From the NCBI GenBank assembly GCA_018666235.1, contig JABJAB010000044.1, forward strand, positions 124,001-188,000: a DNA stretch of 64,000 nt, in the 5' to 3' direction. A program made the position numbers and the translations under genes. Positions within the stretch are counted from its first letter, which is position 1, and every line of letters starts with the position of its first letter. Below the pieces are notes generated by a model that saw only the letters and a program-made list of their open reading frames with translations, had not been told where the DNA came from and ran no database searches. Positions 24,428-32,038 of the stretch are shown piece after piece. This stretch comes from Ilumatobacter sp. (GTDB taxonomy: Bacteria; Actinomycetota; Acidimicrobiia; Acidimicrobiales; Ilumatobacteraceae).

Positions 24428-25252
24428 TCAGCTTGCTGCCGCGCGGATGTCGGCAGCAAACCCGGCAATCAGGTTGGCGATATCAGCCGGCGGGTTGCCC
24501 GACTCGCATGCGACGACATACGGGAGCGCCGCGTCGGCATCGTCGAGGAAGGCGAACTCAATGATGGCGAGGAAGCAATTCGGGTCCGCGTAGTCCGGGT
24601 CGATCACCGTCGCCTGTTGGAGGGCGATCTGGGCTGCGTCGAGGCGAGTGTCGGTCGTCAGGTCAGCCGACTCCAATCGCGCTTGGAGGGCCAGGGTCCA
24701 TCCGAAGTATGCGATGGCTTCGACGTTGTCGATCTCGCGATCGCGCTCCATCTGGACCACTCGTGCGAACAATCCGTTCGCCAATGCGAACTCATTTTCG
24801 TTGAGGGCATCGCGTGCCGAGGCCAGCACGATGCGCGCATCGTCGCCCGGATCGAAACCGGTGATTTCCTGATTGGCACCGCGTTCGCCGAAGGCATTCG
24901 CCAACGCAAACCCGATCGCCACGGCGAGCATGAGCACGGCTGACGTGATCAGGGCCAGCCGGCCCCAGCGACGCGTCGCCTTCGGGGCAAGCCACGCTCG
25001 ACCAGAATCGATCTGACGGAGTACCGCAGCAGCGCGCACGGTATACCCGTCCCGGAGCGTTGCGTAGTCGGATTCGTCGACGTCACCGGCTTCAAATTCG
25101 CGTTCGAGGTCGTCGAGCGAACGGAGCAGGAACCGCCGTTCCTCTTCGAGTTCGGCAAGCCGATCGAGATGTGCGCCGCTGCGCAGGGGCGTGACCGCCT
25201 CTTCCGGCGCCGCCGTCGCGTCCGCGACAGAGCGGGGCATTTCGTCGGTCAT
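24428..25252 (-). CDS. ccmI: CcmI-like cytochrome c biogenesis protein (C-terminal TPR)
   Basis: 274 residues. An N-terminal coiled-coil segment rich in Glu/Leu (LAELEEERRFLLRSLDDLERE) is followed by one membrane helix at about 100-122 and a C-terminal helical repeat region (DALNENEFALANGLFARVV; AIAYFGWTLALQARLE) as in CcmI/CcmH2, which holds apocytochrome c for haem ligation. It overlaps ccmH by 4 bases (ATGA). Standard CcmI has two N-terminal helices; only one clear membrane segment is seen here, so the call rests mainly on position and repeats. Confidence 0.74.
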   Translation of the reverse strand: MTDEMPRSVADATAAPEEAVTPLRSGAHLDRLAELEEERRFLLRSLDDLEREFEAGDVDESDYATLRDGYTVRAAAVLRQIDSGRAWLAPKATRRWGRLALITSAVLMLAVAIGFALANAFGERGANQEITGFDPGDDARIVLASARDALNENEFALANGLFARVVQMERDREIDNVEAIAYFGWTLALQARLESADLTTDTRLDAAQIALQQATVIDPDYADPNCFLAIIEFAFLDDADAALPYVVACESGNPPADIANLIAGFAADIRAAAS

Positions 25253-25749
25253 GGGCGGTCGGCCCGTCGAGCGGCCGCAACAATGTCACGGTCGGCATCA
25301 GTCGGGTCTGCCATGCCGTCGGCCTCAACGCGCCACCGTCGGAACGCGACGGCGAGGCCCGCCACGCCAAACACGAAAGCCATCGTGGGCAGCACCCAAA
25401 TCAACGCGTCGAATCCGGTCGCCCTGGGGACGAGCAGAATGTCGGTCCCGTAGCTGTCTTCCAGACCGGCAACGATCTGGTCGTCGGTCAAGGGGGTACT
25501 TCGAACCAACGAGTCGATCTCATTCCGAATCGCTCGCGAGGCGTTGTTCCGTGATTCAGCCACGCTCTCGCCGTTACAAACTGGGCACGCCACTCGCTTC
25601 GAAATGAGCTCGATCCGCTCTTCTTGGCTCTGCGGCCCGGATGCGCGAGTCGAGCCGACAGCAAGGACCGACACGACGACGACCAGGAGCAGCACCCAAC
25701 CCGGCCAACCCTTCATCTTGTTGTTGATCTCGCTCAATCCCGAACTCAT
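25249..25749 (-). CDS. ccmH: Cytochrome c-type biogenesis protein CcmH
   Basis: 166 residues. An N-terminal membrane helix (about 15-32), then RVACPVCNGESVAESRN with Cys55 and Cys58, the redox pair that reduces the apocytochrome haem site, and a second membrane helix near 113-132. The classical motif is LRCPxCQNxxIxxSN; here CQN is replaced by CNG. The ATG overlaps the stop of a 9-codon mini-cistron, and its 3' end overlaps ccmI. Confidence 0.87.
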   Translation of the reverse strand: MSSGLSEINNKMKGWPGWVLLLVVVVSVLAVGSTRASGPQSQEERIELISKRVACPVCNGESVAESRNNASRAIRNEIDSLVRSTPLTDDQIVAGLEDSYGTDILLVPRATGFDALIWVLPTMAFVFGVAGLAVAFRRWRVEADGMADPTDADRDIVAAARRADRP

Positions 25750-25775
25750 GCGGCGTCGGCCCTGTTGAAACTCAT
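25746..25775 (-). CDS. Second coupled mini-cistron, 9 codons
   Basis: ATG at 25775 reads MSFNRADAA and stops at a TGA that overlaps the ccmH ATG by 4 bases. It results from the tandem duplication. If ribosomes terminate and restart at each ATGA, this peptide is made; nothing else suggests a function. Confidence 0.3.
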   Translation of the reverse strand: MSFNRADAA

Positions 25776-25801
25776 GCGGCGTAGGCCCTGTTGAAACTCA
25801 T
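25772..25801 (-). CDS. First coupled mini-cistron, 9 codons
   Basis: ATG at 25801 overlaps the ccmG stop by 4 bases, reads MSFNRAYAA and stops in another ATGA with the second mini-cistron. Its last four residues repeat the end of CcmG (AYAA), confirming origin by duplication. Confidence 0.3.
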   Translation of the reverse strand: MSFNRAYAA

Positions 25802-26406
25802 GCGGCGTAGGCCTCGCGCAGCTGCTGCATCGTCACGTTCAATCGTTCTTCGGACACTCGCGAAATGATCCGCACCTGCACGACACCACTGGGGTCGATG
25901 ATCCAGGTCTCGGGAACGAGCGCCACGCCGAAGGCCACGTCGATCTGCTCGTGTTCGAGCACGACCGGCCAATCGCCGCCGCGTTCGGCAAAGAACTCCT
26001 CGACGTCTTCCCGACTGTCATTGACCACGATCGAGTAGAACTCTGCGCCCTCGGTGCCCAGTGCGTCCTGGTCGTCAACAAACGCGACCAGATCGGGATG
26101 CTCGGCGATGCAGGGGGCGCAGTCGGCGCGGAAGAAGTTGATGACCACCCAACTCCCTTTGCGCTGCGACAGATCGAAATTGGTGCCGTCGAGCAGCGTG
26201 CCGACCGCCTCGGGTGCCGGTCGGCCGAGCAGCGGAGATTCTGCGTCCTCTCCACCGCCGGTGTCGGCGCCGACCAGCAGGACGAACAGTCCGATCATCA
26301 CCACCGCGATGGCGAGGGCGATCCAAGGCGCCACCGGGCGGGGGTGATCGCCGTCTGCGGACTCGTTGCCACCAGCAGGTTCCACGACATCGACAGCGTC
26401 GGTCAT
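25798..26406 (-). CDS. ccmG: Thiol-disulfide oxidoreductase CcmG/ResA
   Basis: 202 residues. A cytoplasmic acidic N-terminus, one membrane helix (about 28-46) and an exported thioredoxin fold with FFRADCAPCIAEHPDL: Cys96 and Cys99 form the redox motif CAPC. PETWIIDP carries the cis-Pro region (VPETWIID). It reduces CcmH or the apocytochrome Cys pair outside the membrane. It ends EAYAA, and its stop is followed by the duplicated junction. It overlaps ccmF by 4 bases. Confidence 0.88.
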   Translation of the reverse strand: MTDAVDVVEPAGGNESADGDHPRPVAPWIALAIAVVMIGLFVLLVGADTGGGEDAESPLLGRPAPEAVGTLLDGTNFDLSQRKGSWVVINFFRADCAPCIAEHPDLVAFVDDQDALGTEGAEFYSIVVNDSREDVEEFFAERGGDWPVVLEHEQIDVAFGVALVPETWIIDPSGVVQVRIISRVSEERLNVTMQQLREAYAA

Positions 26407-28427
26407 GCCGATGCCCCAGCCGGTTCAGGTTCCGGCTCGCCATCGGAAGCCGCTGCAACAGCGGCTCCCGTCGGAATCGGTGCCGACACCGGATCGGTTG
26501 CCCGCCGACGCTTGGATCCGGGGAAGGCCGACAACAGCGTGCCGAGCGCCATCACCAACCCGCCAATCCACAGCCAGAGGATCATCGGTCGGATGAACGC
26601 CTGAATTGAGACTGATGTATCGCCAGGCTGCGCCCCTTGTTCGAGCGTCAGGTACACATCGTTGGTCAAGCCCGTCCGGACGCCTGGCGTCGGCACGTCG
26701 ATACCCATGTTCAGGTACGTGGTGATCGCTGGAACGATGACCTTCGAGTTGTCGAGCAGCACCCGAGCTTCCAATGCACTTTCGCTTCCGGCGTCGTTGA
26801 CGTTTTCGCGTACTGATTCCAGGCGGAAGGTGTGGCCTTGCCACTCCTGTTCCACGCCCTGTTCGAGCTGGAGTCGGGTCGCATGCGTGAAGCTGTTCGA
26901 CGAAGCCAGCGCGACGGCGATCATGATGACGCCGAGGTGGACGACCATCCCGCCATTTGCTCGACCAACGAACCCGCGCCAGCCTTGCCGGCGGGTGGCG
27001 AGCGCGAGCTGACGCAGCGCAGCTCCAGCAGCGAATCCGGCCATGCCAAACGCCACCAGAGGGGCCCAACCCGTCGCACCGACCATGACCGCGAGAACGA
27101 GTGATGCGGCCCCGATCCAGGCCGGCCAGAACAGTCGTTTGCGCAGCAATTCTTGGCTTGCCTTGCGCCACGGCAGCACTGGTGCAACGCCCATCAGGAA
27201 GAGCAGCACGAGCCCGATGGGCATCGTCAATCTGTCGAAATACGGCGCGCCAACGATGGTGCGTCGATCATCGAGGGCCTCGACAAGCAACGGAAAGATC
27301 GTGCCCAGTAAGACGACGAAGGCGAACACGGTGAACAGGACGTTGTTGGCGAGGAACGCGCCTTCTCGAGACAACGGGGAATCGATCGCGCCGGGTGAAC
27401 GCAAGCGATCGCCGCGCCACGCAATGAGGCCGAGCGACACCACCACGATCAGACCGAAGAAGGCAAGGAACCATGCTCCGACCGGCCCGTCACCAAACGC
27501 ATGCACCGACTCAATCACTCCTGAACGGGTGAGGAATGTGCCGAGGATGGTCAGCGAAAATGTTGCGACCAGCAGGCTCAGATTCCAGACACGCAACATG
27601 CCCCGACGCTCCTGCACCAGCACGGAGTGGATGTAGGCAGTTCCTGTCAGCCACGGGAGCAGCGAAGCGTTCTCGACCGGGTCCCACGCCCAGACGCCGC
27701 CCCAGCCGAGCACCTCGTAGCTCCACCAGCCGCCGAGCAGAATACCGATCGTGAGGAACGCCCAGGAGAACAGCGCCCAGCGCCGCGTCTCGAGCAGCCA
27801 TCCCTCGCCGAGGCGGCCAGTGACCAACGCCGCAATCGCAAAAGCGAAGGGCACGGTGAACCCGACGAAACCGAGATACAGGATCGGCGGGTGGAACAGC
27901 ACGAGGATGTGGTTTTGCAGCAGCGGGTTTGGACCCGGCCCGCTTGTCACGCCGACCGCTCCGTTGGCGAACGGATCAGCTGGGCCGAGGCTGATCATGG
28001 CGAAGAACGCGGTGATCACAAACATCACAATGAGCGCCCAGCCGACCAACGGGTCGTCGGTGTTCTTTCGGAACCGCCAGGCGACTGCGGCGGTGAAACC
28101 CGCGAGCACGAGTGCCCACAGCAAGATCGAGCCTTCGAGCGCCGACCACATCGCTGCGAAGTTGTAGAGCGCCGGCGTGTCGGCTGAGCCGACCTGCTGG
28201 ACGTACGCGAGCGAGAAGTCGCGAGTGATCAACGCACGCTGCATCATCACGCACGCAAGCAAGATGCCACCGAACGCGAGCCACGCGTATCGGGGGCTCT
28301 GTTTGAGCAGCTTGGTGTCACCCTTGCGGATGCCGTAGAGCACGGCCAGGGCGCCGAACACCGATGCGCCAAGCATCAACATCACCCCGGCGCGCCCGAA
28401 CGCGCCGTTCAGCGACGCGGCGATCAT
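26403..28427 (-). CDS. ccmF: Cytochrome c haem lyase subunit CcmF
   Basis: 674 residues with about 14-15 membrane segments. The tryptophan-rich WWD motif lies near residues 233-250 (GGWWSYEVLGWGGVWAWDP), and QNHILVLFHPP near 172 holds one of the conserved His used for haem b. A large outside loop lies between about 525 and 615. CcmF with CcmH/CcmI ligates haem from CcmE to apocytochrome c. The C-terminus has an unusual Pro/Glu/Ala-rich tail (EPEPEPAGASA) after the last helix. Confidence 0.95.
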   Translation of the reverse strand: MIAASLNGAFGRAGVMLMLGASVFGALAVLYGIRKGDTKLLKQSPRYAWLAFGGILLACVMMQRALITRDFSLAYVQQVGSADTPALYNFAAMWSALEGSILLWALVLAGFTAAVAWRFRKNTDDPLVGWALIVMFVITAFFAMISLGPADPFANGAVGVTSGPGPNPLLQNHILVLFHPPILYLGFVGFTVPFAFAIAALVTGRLGEGWLLETRRWALFSWAFLTIGILLGGWWSYEVLGWGGVWAWDPVENASLLPWLTGTAYIHSVLVQERRGMLRVWNLSLLVATFSLTILGTFLTRSGVIESVHAFGDGPVGAWFLAFFGLIVVVSLGLIAWRGDRLRSPGAIDSPLSREGAFLANNVLFTVFAFVVLLGTIFPLLVEALDDRRTIVGAPYFDRLTMPIGLVLLFLMGVAPVLPWRKASQELLRKRLFWPAWIGAASLVLAVMVGATGWAPLVAFGMAGFAAGAALRQLALATRRQGWRGFVGRANGGMVVHLGVIMIAVALASSNSFTHATRLQLEQGVEQEWQGHTFRLESVRENVNDAGSESALEARVLLDNSKVIVPAITTYLNMGIDVPTPGVRTGLTNDVYLTLEQGAQPGDTSVSIQAFIRPMILWLWIGGLVMALGTLLSAFPGSKRRRATDPVSAPIPTGAAVAAASDGEPEPEPAGASA

Positions 28428-28434
28428 GTCATCC

Positions 28435-28463
28435 GGTCACGTTGTGCCTGGCACAAGGTGACC
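28435..28463. terminator. Hairpin between ccmE and ccmF
   Basis: GGTCACGTTGTGCC (28435-28448) and GGCACAAGGTGACC (28450-28463) pair at 13 of 14 positions around one T. Built like the hairpin at 3648 and sharing the core GTGCCTGGCAC. It lies inside the operon, in the only sizeable gap between ccmE and ccmF, so it could attenuate or protect the transcript rather than end it. Confidence 0.5.
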
Positions 28464-28467
28464 GCGC

Positions 28468-28995
28468 TCACGCCGTGGCGTCGCATCCAAGGTCCTGCGC
28501 ATCGACCACTCGCTCATCGTTGACTGACACGTACTCGTCGGAGTGCTTCACTTCGACGCGATCGCCCTGCAATGCACCTTCTTCGATGACGCCGTGCACC
28601 ACGACCGGGATGCACTCTTTGAAGATGCCTCCGGGCTCGCCCGCGTACCGGACGGGCAACGAAGCTCCGTTGAACGAGATCGTAAAGACGGTGACGCCGT
28701 CAGAGCGCACGACCGAGCCTTCGTCGACGGTGCCTTGCAGCCGGATCCGTCGGTCGTCGTCGCACCCCTCGCGCACGTTGATCTCGTCAACGTTGCAGTA
28801 GTAGTCGACGGCAGATGTGAGGAACTGGGTCACGATGACGCCGCCGGCGACAACGACCAGTGCCAGGACGAGGATCGGCAGCCAGTTGCGCTTGCGCTGG
28901 CTTGCGACCGCCGTGCCATCGACGTTGGTGCGCGGTGTGAGATCAAGGTCGTCGGCGATTGAGTCGTCCGACGGGGGAAGATCGGCGTCAGTCAT
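28468..28995 (-). CDS. ccmE: Cytochrome c maturation haem chaperone CcmE
   Basis: 175 residues. Long acidic cytoplasmic N-terminus, one membrane helix (about 38-58), and an OB-fold with RLQGTVDEGSV and VRYAGEPGGIF. The haem-binding HxxxY is present as His151-S-D-E-Tyr155 (KHSDEY), the position where CcmE covalently holds haem. Extra cysteines (67, 78, 128, and one near the end) are unusual and might form disulfides. It follows ccmD with a one-base TGATG overlap. Confidence 0.87.
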   Translation of the reverse strand: MTDADLPPSDDSIADDLDLTPRTNVDGTAVASQRKRNWLPILVLALVVVAGGVIVTQFLTSAVDYYCNVDEINVREGCDDDRRIRLQGTVDEGSVVRSDGVTVFTISFNGASLPVRYAGEPGGIFKECIPVVVHGVIEEGALQGDRVEVKHSDEYVSVNDERVVDAQDLGCDATA

Positions 28996-29129
28996 CAGAG
29001 CCAGTACTTCTCGTCGTCAGGAACCTGCTGGCCAAGCTTGCGTCCCGACCGAACCGTGCGCCATGCAAAGAGCGCAACCGTCGCGAAGGTCAAGAAGTAG
29101 CTCCCGAGGATGAATCCGGCGTCTTCCAT
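28995..29129 (-). CDS. ccmD: CcmD-like small membrane protein
   Basis: 44 residues: MEDAGFILGSYFLTFATVALFAWRTVRSGRKLGQQ in two parts, one membrane helix followed by a basic then acidic tail ending DDEKYWL. CcmD proteins are small single-span subunits of the CcmABCD haem release complex. It starts inside the ccmC stop and ends inside the ccmE start (both TGATG), and this is the classical ccmD position. Too short for a 60-residue cutoff, which is why it is easily missed. Confidence 0.65.
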   Translation of the reverse strand: MEDAGFILGSYFLTFATVALFAWRTVRSGRKLGQQVPDDEKYWL

Positions 29130-29974
29130 CAGGAATCACTCCCTGTCGTCGTCGTTGATGTCGTCGTTGATGTTGGTGGCGGCGTTGTTGCAGCAGCTTC
29201 GGCCCGCCGAGCGACGAGCGCATCGTCAAGGCCGCGCTCTTCGAGCAAGTCTTCCATCGCCATCGCCCGTGTTCGGTGCAGCATCAGCCACACGTACAGC
29301 AGGGTGAACGCAATGACGCCCACGAACAGGCTGAAGAGCATCAGGCCATCCATCTTCGTGTCGCCATCGAGGTTTGCGACCGTCGCTTCCTGGTGGAGGC
29401 TGCGCCACATCTTGACGCTGAAGTGGACCAGCGGGATCTCCACGACCGCAATCATGCCGAGCACGGCGCTCCGTTTGGCGCGCTGCTCATGGCTGCCACC
29501 GAGACGACGGACGGCCAAATAGCCGATGTAGGTGACGAAGAGGAGCGCTGTGGTGGTGAGGCGTGCATCCCACTGCCAGAAGACTCCCCAGGTGAGGCGG
29601 CCCCACATGGCGCCGACCGCCAGGGTGACCGCGACGAAGGTGACGCCGATTTCAGCGCTGGCGCCCGCGGCCCGGTCCCAGCCCAAGGACTTTTTCTTGG
29701 AGAACAGGTACATCGCAGAGGACACCGCGGTGACGATGAAGGCGAGGTAGGCGAGCCAGATCGTGGGCACGTGCACGTACAGAATGCGCACGGATTCGAG
29801 TTGGTCACGATCGGCGGGCGAGAAACCGAGGCCGAAGGCGATGAGCCAGCCGAGCGCCACGATCGCGCCGATGCCGATGATCCGCGTGCCGCGAGTTGCC
29901 GTGGAGCGTCGCGGGGGTGAGGCGGGCTGCCGTTCGGTTTCGTGTTCGGCTCTCGCTGGATCGATCGTGGTCAT
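29129..29974 (-). CDS. ccmC: Haem exporter protein CcmC
   Basis: 281 residues, six membrane segments. WGVFWQWDARLTT near residue 130 is the CcmC WWD motif, and VRILYVHVPTIWLAY near 62 holds one haem-ligand His, the other being in VEIPLVHFSVKMWRSLHQ near 185. CcmC loads haem on CcmE. The C-terminal 60 residues are Ala/Thr rich and end with a run of Thr (TSTTTSTTTTG). It overlaps ccmD by one base. The gap to ccmB is 84 bases and C/A-rich. Confidence 0.92.
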   Translation of the reverse strand: MTTIDPARAEHETERQPASPPRRSTATRGTRIIGIGAIVALGWLIAFGLGFSPADRDQLESVRILYVHVPTIWLAYLAFIVTAVSSAMYLFSKKKSLGWDRAAGASAEIGVTFVAVTLAVGAMWGRLTWGVFWQWDARLTTTALLFVTYIGYLAVRRLGGSHEQRAKRSAVLGMIAVVEIPLVHFSVKMWRSLHQEATVANLDGDTKMDGLMLFSLFVGVIAFTLLYVWLMLHRTRAMAMEDLLEERGLDDALVARRAEAAATTPPPTSTTTSTTTTGSDS

Positions 29975-30058
29975 CGTGCTTCCGTGGTCTTGGGGGCGTG
30001 GGAGATGCGGTGGCCGGTGTGTGGCTCAGTTGTGCGATTGGGTGATGCGGTTGGTCGT

Positions 30059-30754
30059 CTAGTCGTCGATGAGGGGGCCGAATGCCAGCGCTCCGCCGAC
30101 GACGGCGGCCACAGCGAACACCGTCAGCAGGCCGACCCATTGCCAGCCTTCTGACACCACTGCACCCGACGTGCCAACCGCTGATTCGACTGCTTTGGTT
30201 GCTCCGATCAGGACGGGCGCCACCGCAGGAAGCGTGAGCAGCGGAAGGAGTGTTTCGCTGCCTTTGAACCCCGCGGCGAGGCCTCCGTACAGGGTACCCA
30301 CCGCGGCGAGGCCGCACGTCGCGGAGAGCATGGTGGTGACGAGGAGCACAACACTGGCAACCGCGTGCTCTGACGGGATCGACTCGCCGTAGAAGATGAC
30401 TGCTGCGCCGAACAACATCGCTTCGAGCACCAGGAGCTGGACGCCGAGCGCCATGGCCTTGCCCATGAAGATTGCGCGCGGGTCGACACCTGCGACTCTC
30501 ATCGCGTCAAGGGCACCGTCATCGGTCTCGATGGCGAAGGTGCGCTGAACGATGATGAGCAGGCTGAACATGGTCGCCAACCACACCAGGCCCGGCGCCA
30601 CCGTGTCGAGCACGTTCTGCTTGTCGAGCGCAAACGCAAAGCTGACCATGGTGATGCCGGCGAACGGCAACACCTGATTGGTGACAATCTTGCTCCGTCG
30701 TTCGACGCGCAAGTCTTTTGCTGCGATGAGGCGGGCGACGGCGACCGTGTTCAT
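30059..30754 (-). CDS. ccmB: Haem exporter permease CcmB
   Basis: 231 residues, six membrane segments. RVERRSKIVTNQVLPF, then IVQRTFAIETDDGALDAMRVAGVDP, is the CcmB signature in the cytoplasmic loop, followed by GGLAAGFKGSETLLPLLTLP. With CcmA it forms the ABC part of the complex that releases holo-CcmE. It overlaps ccmA by 4 bases. Confidence 0.88.
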   Translation of the reverse strand: MNTVAVARLIAAKDLRVERRSKIVTNQVLPFAGITMVSFAFALDKQNVLDTVAPGLVWLATMFSLLIIVQRTFAIETDDGALDAMRVAGVDPRAIFMGKAMALGVQLLVLEAMLFGAAVIFYGESIPSEHAVASVVLLVTTMLSATCGLAAVGTLYGGLAAGFKGSETLLPLLTLPAVAPVLIGATKAVESAVGTSGAVVSEGWQWVGLLTVFAVAAVVGGALAFGPLIDD

Positions 30755-31518
30755 TCGGAACCTCGCGGTTCATTCGTGTCGGTGACGACCTGCCCGGCGA
30801 CGACCTCGACTGAACGGGTGGCCAGTCCCCCGGCACGTTCGAGTTCGTGGCTGGCGACGAGGATCGTTGCGCCTGAACGGGCAGCCTGCCCAAGCGTGGC
30901 ATCGAGTTCGTCACGGCCTGCGGCGTCGAGCCCGGCATGGGGTTCGTCGAGGAGCCACACCTGCGCGCGACGCGCAACGAGACAAGCCAACGAGGTGCGG
31001 CGCTTCTGTCCCGCTGACAGTTTGCGAACCGGGACATCGGCCAACCGCTCCGCAACGCCCATCCGAGACATCGCGCTGGCGATTTCTTGTGCAGACGCAC
31101 CAACTGTGCGTCCCCAAAACTCGACGTTTTCCCGCACGCTGAGGTCAAGGTAGAGGCCGTTCTGGTGGCCGAGCAGGCCCACGTGCGGCCGAACGAGCTG
31201 CCGCTGCGTGACCAAGTCGAACCCGAGGATGGACGCAGCGCCGCGTTCGACGGGCAGTAACCCGGCACACAGCCGCAGGAGAGTCGTCTTGCCCGCTCCG
31301 TTGGGGCCCTTGAGCAACACAATCTCGCCACGCTGCACCGTGAGCGACACCCCGGCGAGCGCCGGGAAGTTGCCGAGCACCGCGACCACGTCCTCGAGGG
31401 CGATGACCACGTCCGGCTCTGCATTGTCCGGGCCGAACGTCGGAGCGACCGGTAATTGCGCGGCGACCTCGCCCGAGTCATCCGTCAGTGCGGTGGGATC
31501 TGTTGAATCAGCGTCCAC
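30751..31518 (-). CDS. ccmA: Haem ABC exporter ATP-binding protein CcmA
   Basis: 255 residues. ABC ATPase with Walker A GPNGAGKTT near residue 71, signature LSAGQKRR near 173 and Walker B VWLLDEPHAGLD near 195. The order ccmA-ccmB-ccmC-ccmD-ccmE identifies it as CcmA. The start is uncertain: GTG 31518 is the first reasonable codon after the upstream gene stop at 31550, giving an acidic N-terminal extension of about 40 residues; a shorter start is possible. ATP hydrolysis drives release of haem-CcmE. Confidence 0.9.
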   Translation of the reverse strand: MDADSTDPTALTDDSGEVAAQLPVAPTFGPDNAEPDVVIALEDVVAVLGNFPALAGVSLTVQRGEIVLLKGPNGAGKTTLLRLCAGLLPVERGAASILGFDLVTQRQLVRPHVGLLGHQNGLYLDLSVRENVEFWGRTVGASAQEIASAMSRMGVAERLADVPVRKLSAGQKRRTSLACLVARRAQVWLLDEPHAGLDAAGRDELDATLGQAARSGATILVASHELERAGGLATRSVEVVAGQVVTDTNEPRGSE

Positions 31519-31549
31519 CGGCGGGAGGTTATCGACCAGTCGATCCGCG

Positions 31550-32038
31550 TCAGCCGTCGCCGGTGAACTGGTCGACGAGATCGGTGAGCAGGCTGAATGC
31601 CTTATCGGCATCGGCGGGGCGCGTGCGCTCGACCGCCGTGCGGGCCATGACGATGGTGGCGCCGAGACCATTGAGGAGTTCGGGCCGGTCCCGCTCGATC
31701 TCTGGTCGGATGCGCTCCCAGATCTGCTCGATTCGAGCAAGTGTCGCATTGTCGTCGCCGCCCTCGGCCACCTGTGATCCAAGACGACTCATCTCAATCG
31801 ACATTTCGGGAAGCAGGTCCGTCGCCGAGCCGGTCAGCGCAATCGTTGTCGACGGAGCGTCGCCGTCGACGATGACACCACCGTCGATCAGCTCCCCGCT
31901 TTCGAGTGCGGGTTCGGCGCCTTCGGGCACGTCGGTTACGTCGACCGTCGACGGCGTCTCCGCATCTGGTTCGTTGACCGTCGTTGCGCAGGCACCGAGC
32001 AACAGCGAACATCCCGCCACCATCAGTTTGCGGAACAT
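31550..32038 (-). CDS. Putative lipoprotein
   Basis: 162 residues. MFRKLMVAGCSLLLGACATT is a short signal peptide with lipobox LLGAC (Cys17). Then an acidic, low-complexity stretch of about 60 residues and a helical C-terminal part (IEQIWERIRPEIERDRPELLNGLGATIVMARTA in pieces) that resembles a four-helix-type domain. No family recognised. It starts inside the dtxR-type stop (one-base overlap) and sits between that regulator and ccmA, so it could act in haem or iron handling at the membrane; that is inference. Confidence 0.68.
   Translation of the reverse strand: MFRKLMVAGCSLLLGACATTVNEPDAETPSTVDVTDVPEGAEPALESGELIDGGVIVDGDAPSTTIALTGSATDLLPEMSIEMSRLGSQVAEGGDDNATLARIEQIWERIRPEIERDRPELLNGLGATIVMARTAVERTRPADADKAFSLLTDLVDQFTGDG

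Larger units (their letters stand above)
25745..25813. repeat. 26-bp tandem duplication of the ccmG/ccmH junction
   Basis: Two full copies (25745-25770 and 25771-25796) plus the first 17 bases of a third (25797-25813). Copies differ by one base (GTCGGC against GTAGGC). The duplicated unit contains the last codons of ccmG, its stop and the overlapping ATG. Confidence 0.9.

Noticed and set aside
25745..25813. CRISPR array or mobile element remnant
   Set aside because: The copies are directly adjacent, without spacers or terminal inverted repeats, and they coincide with gene ends.
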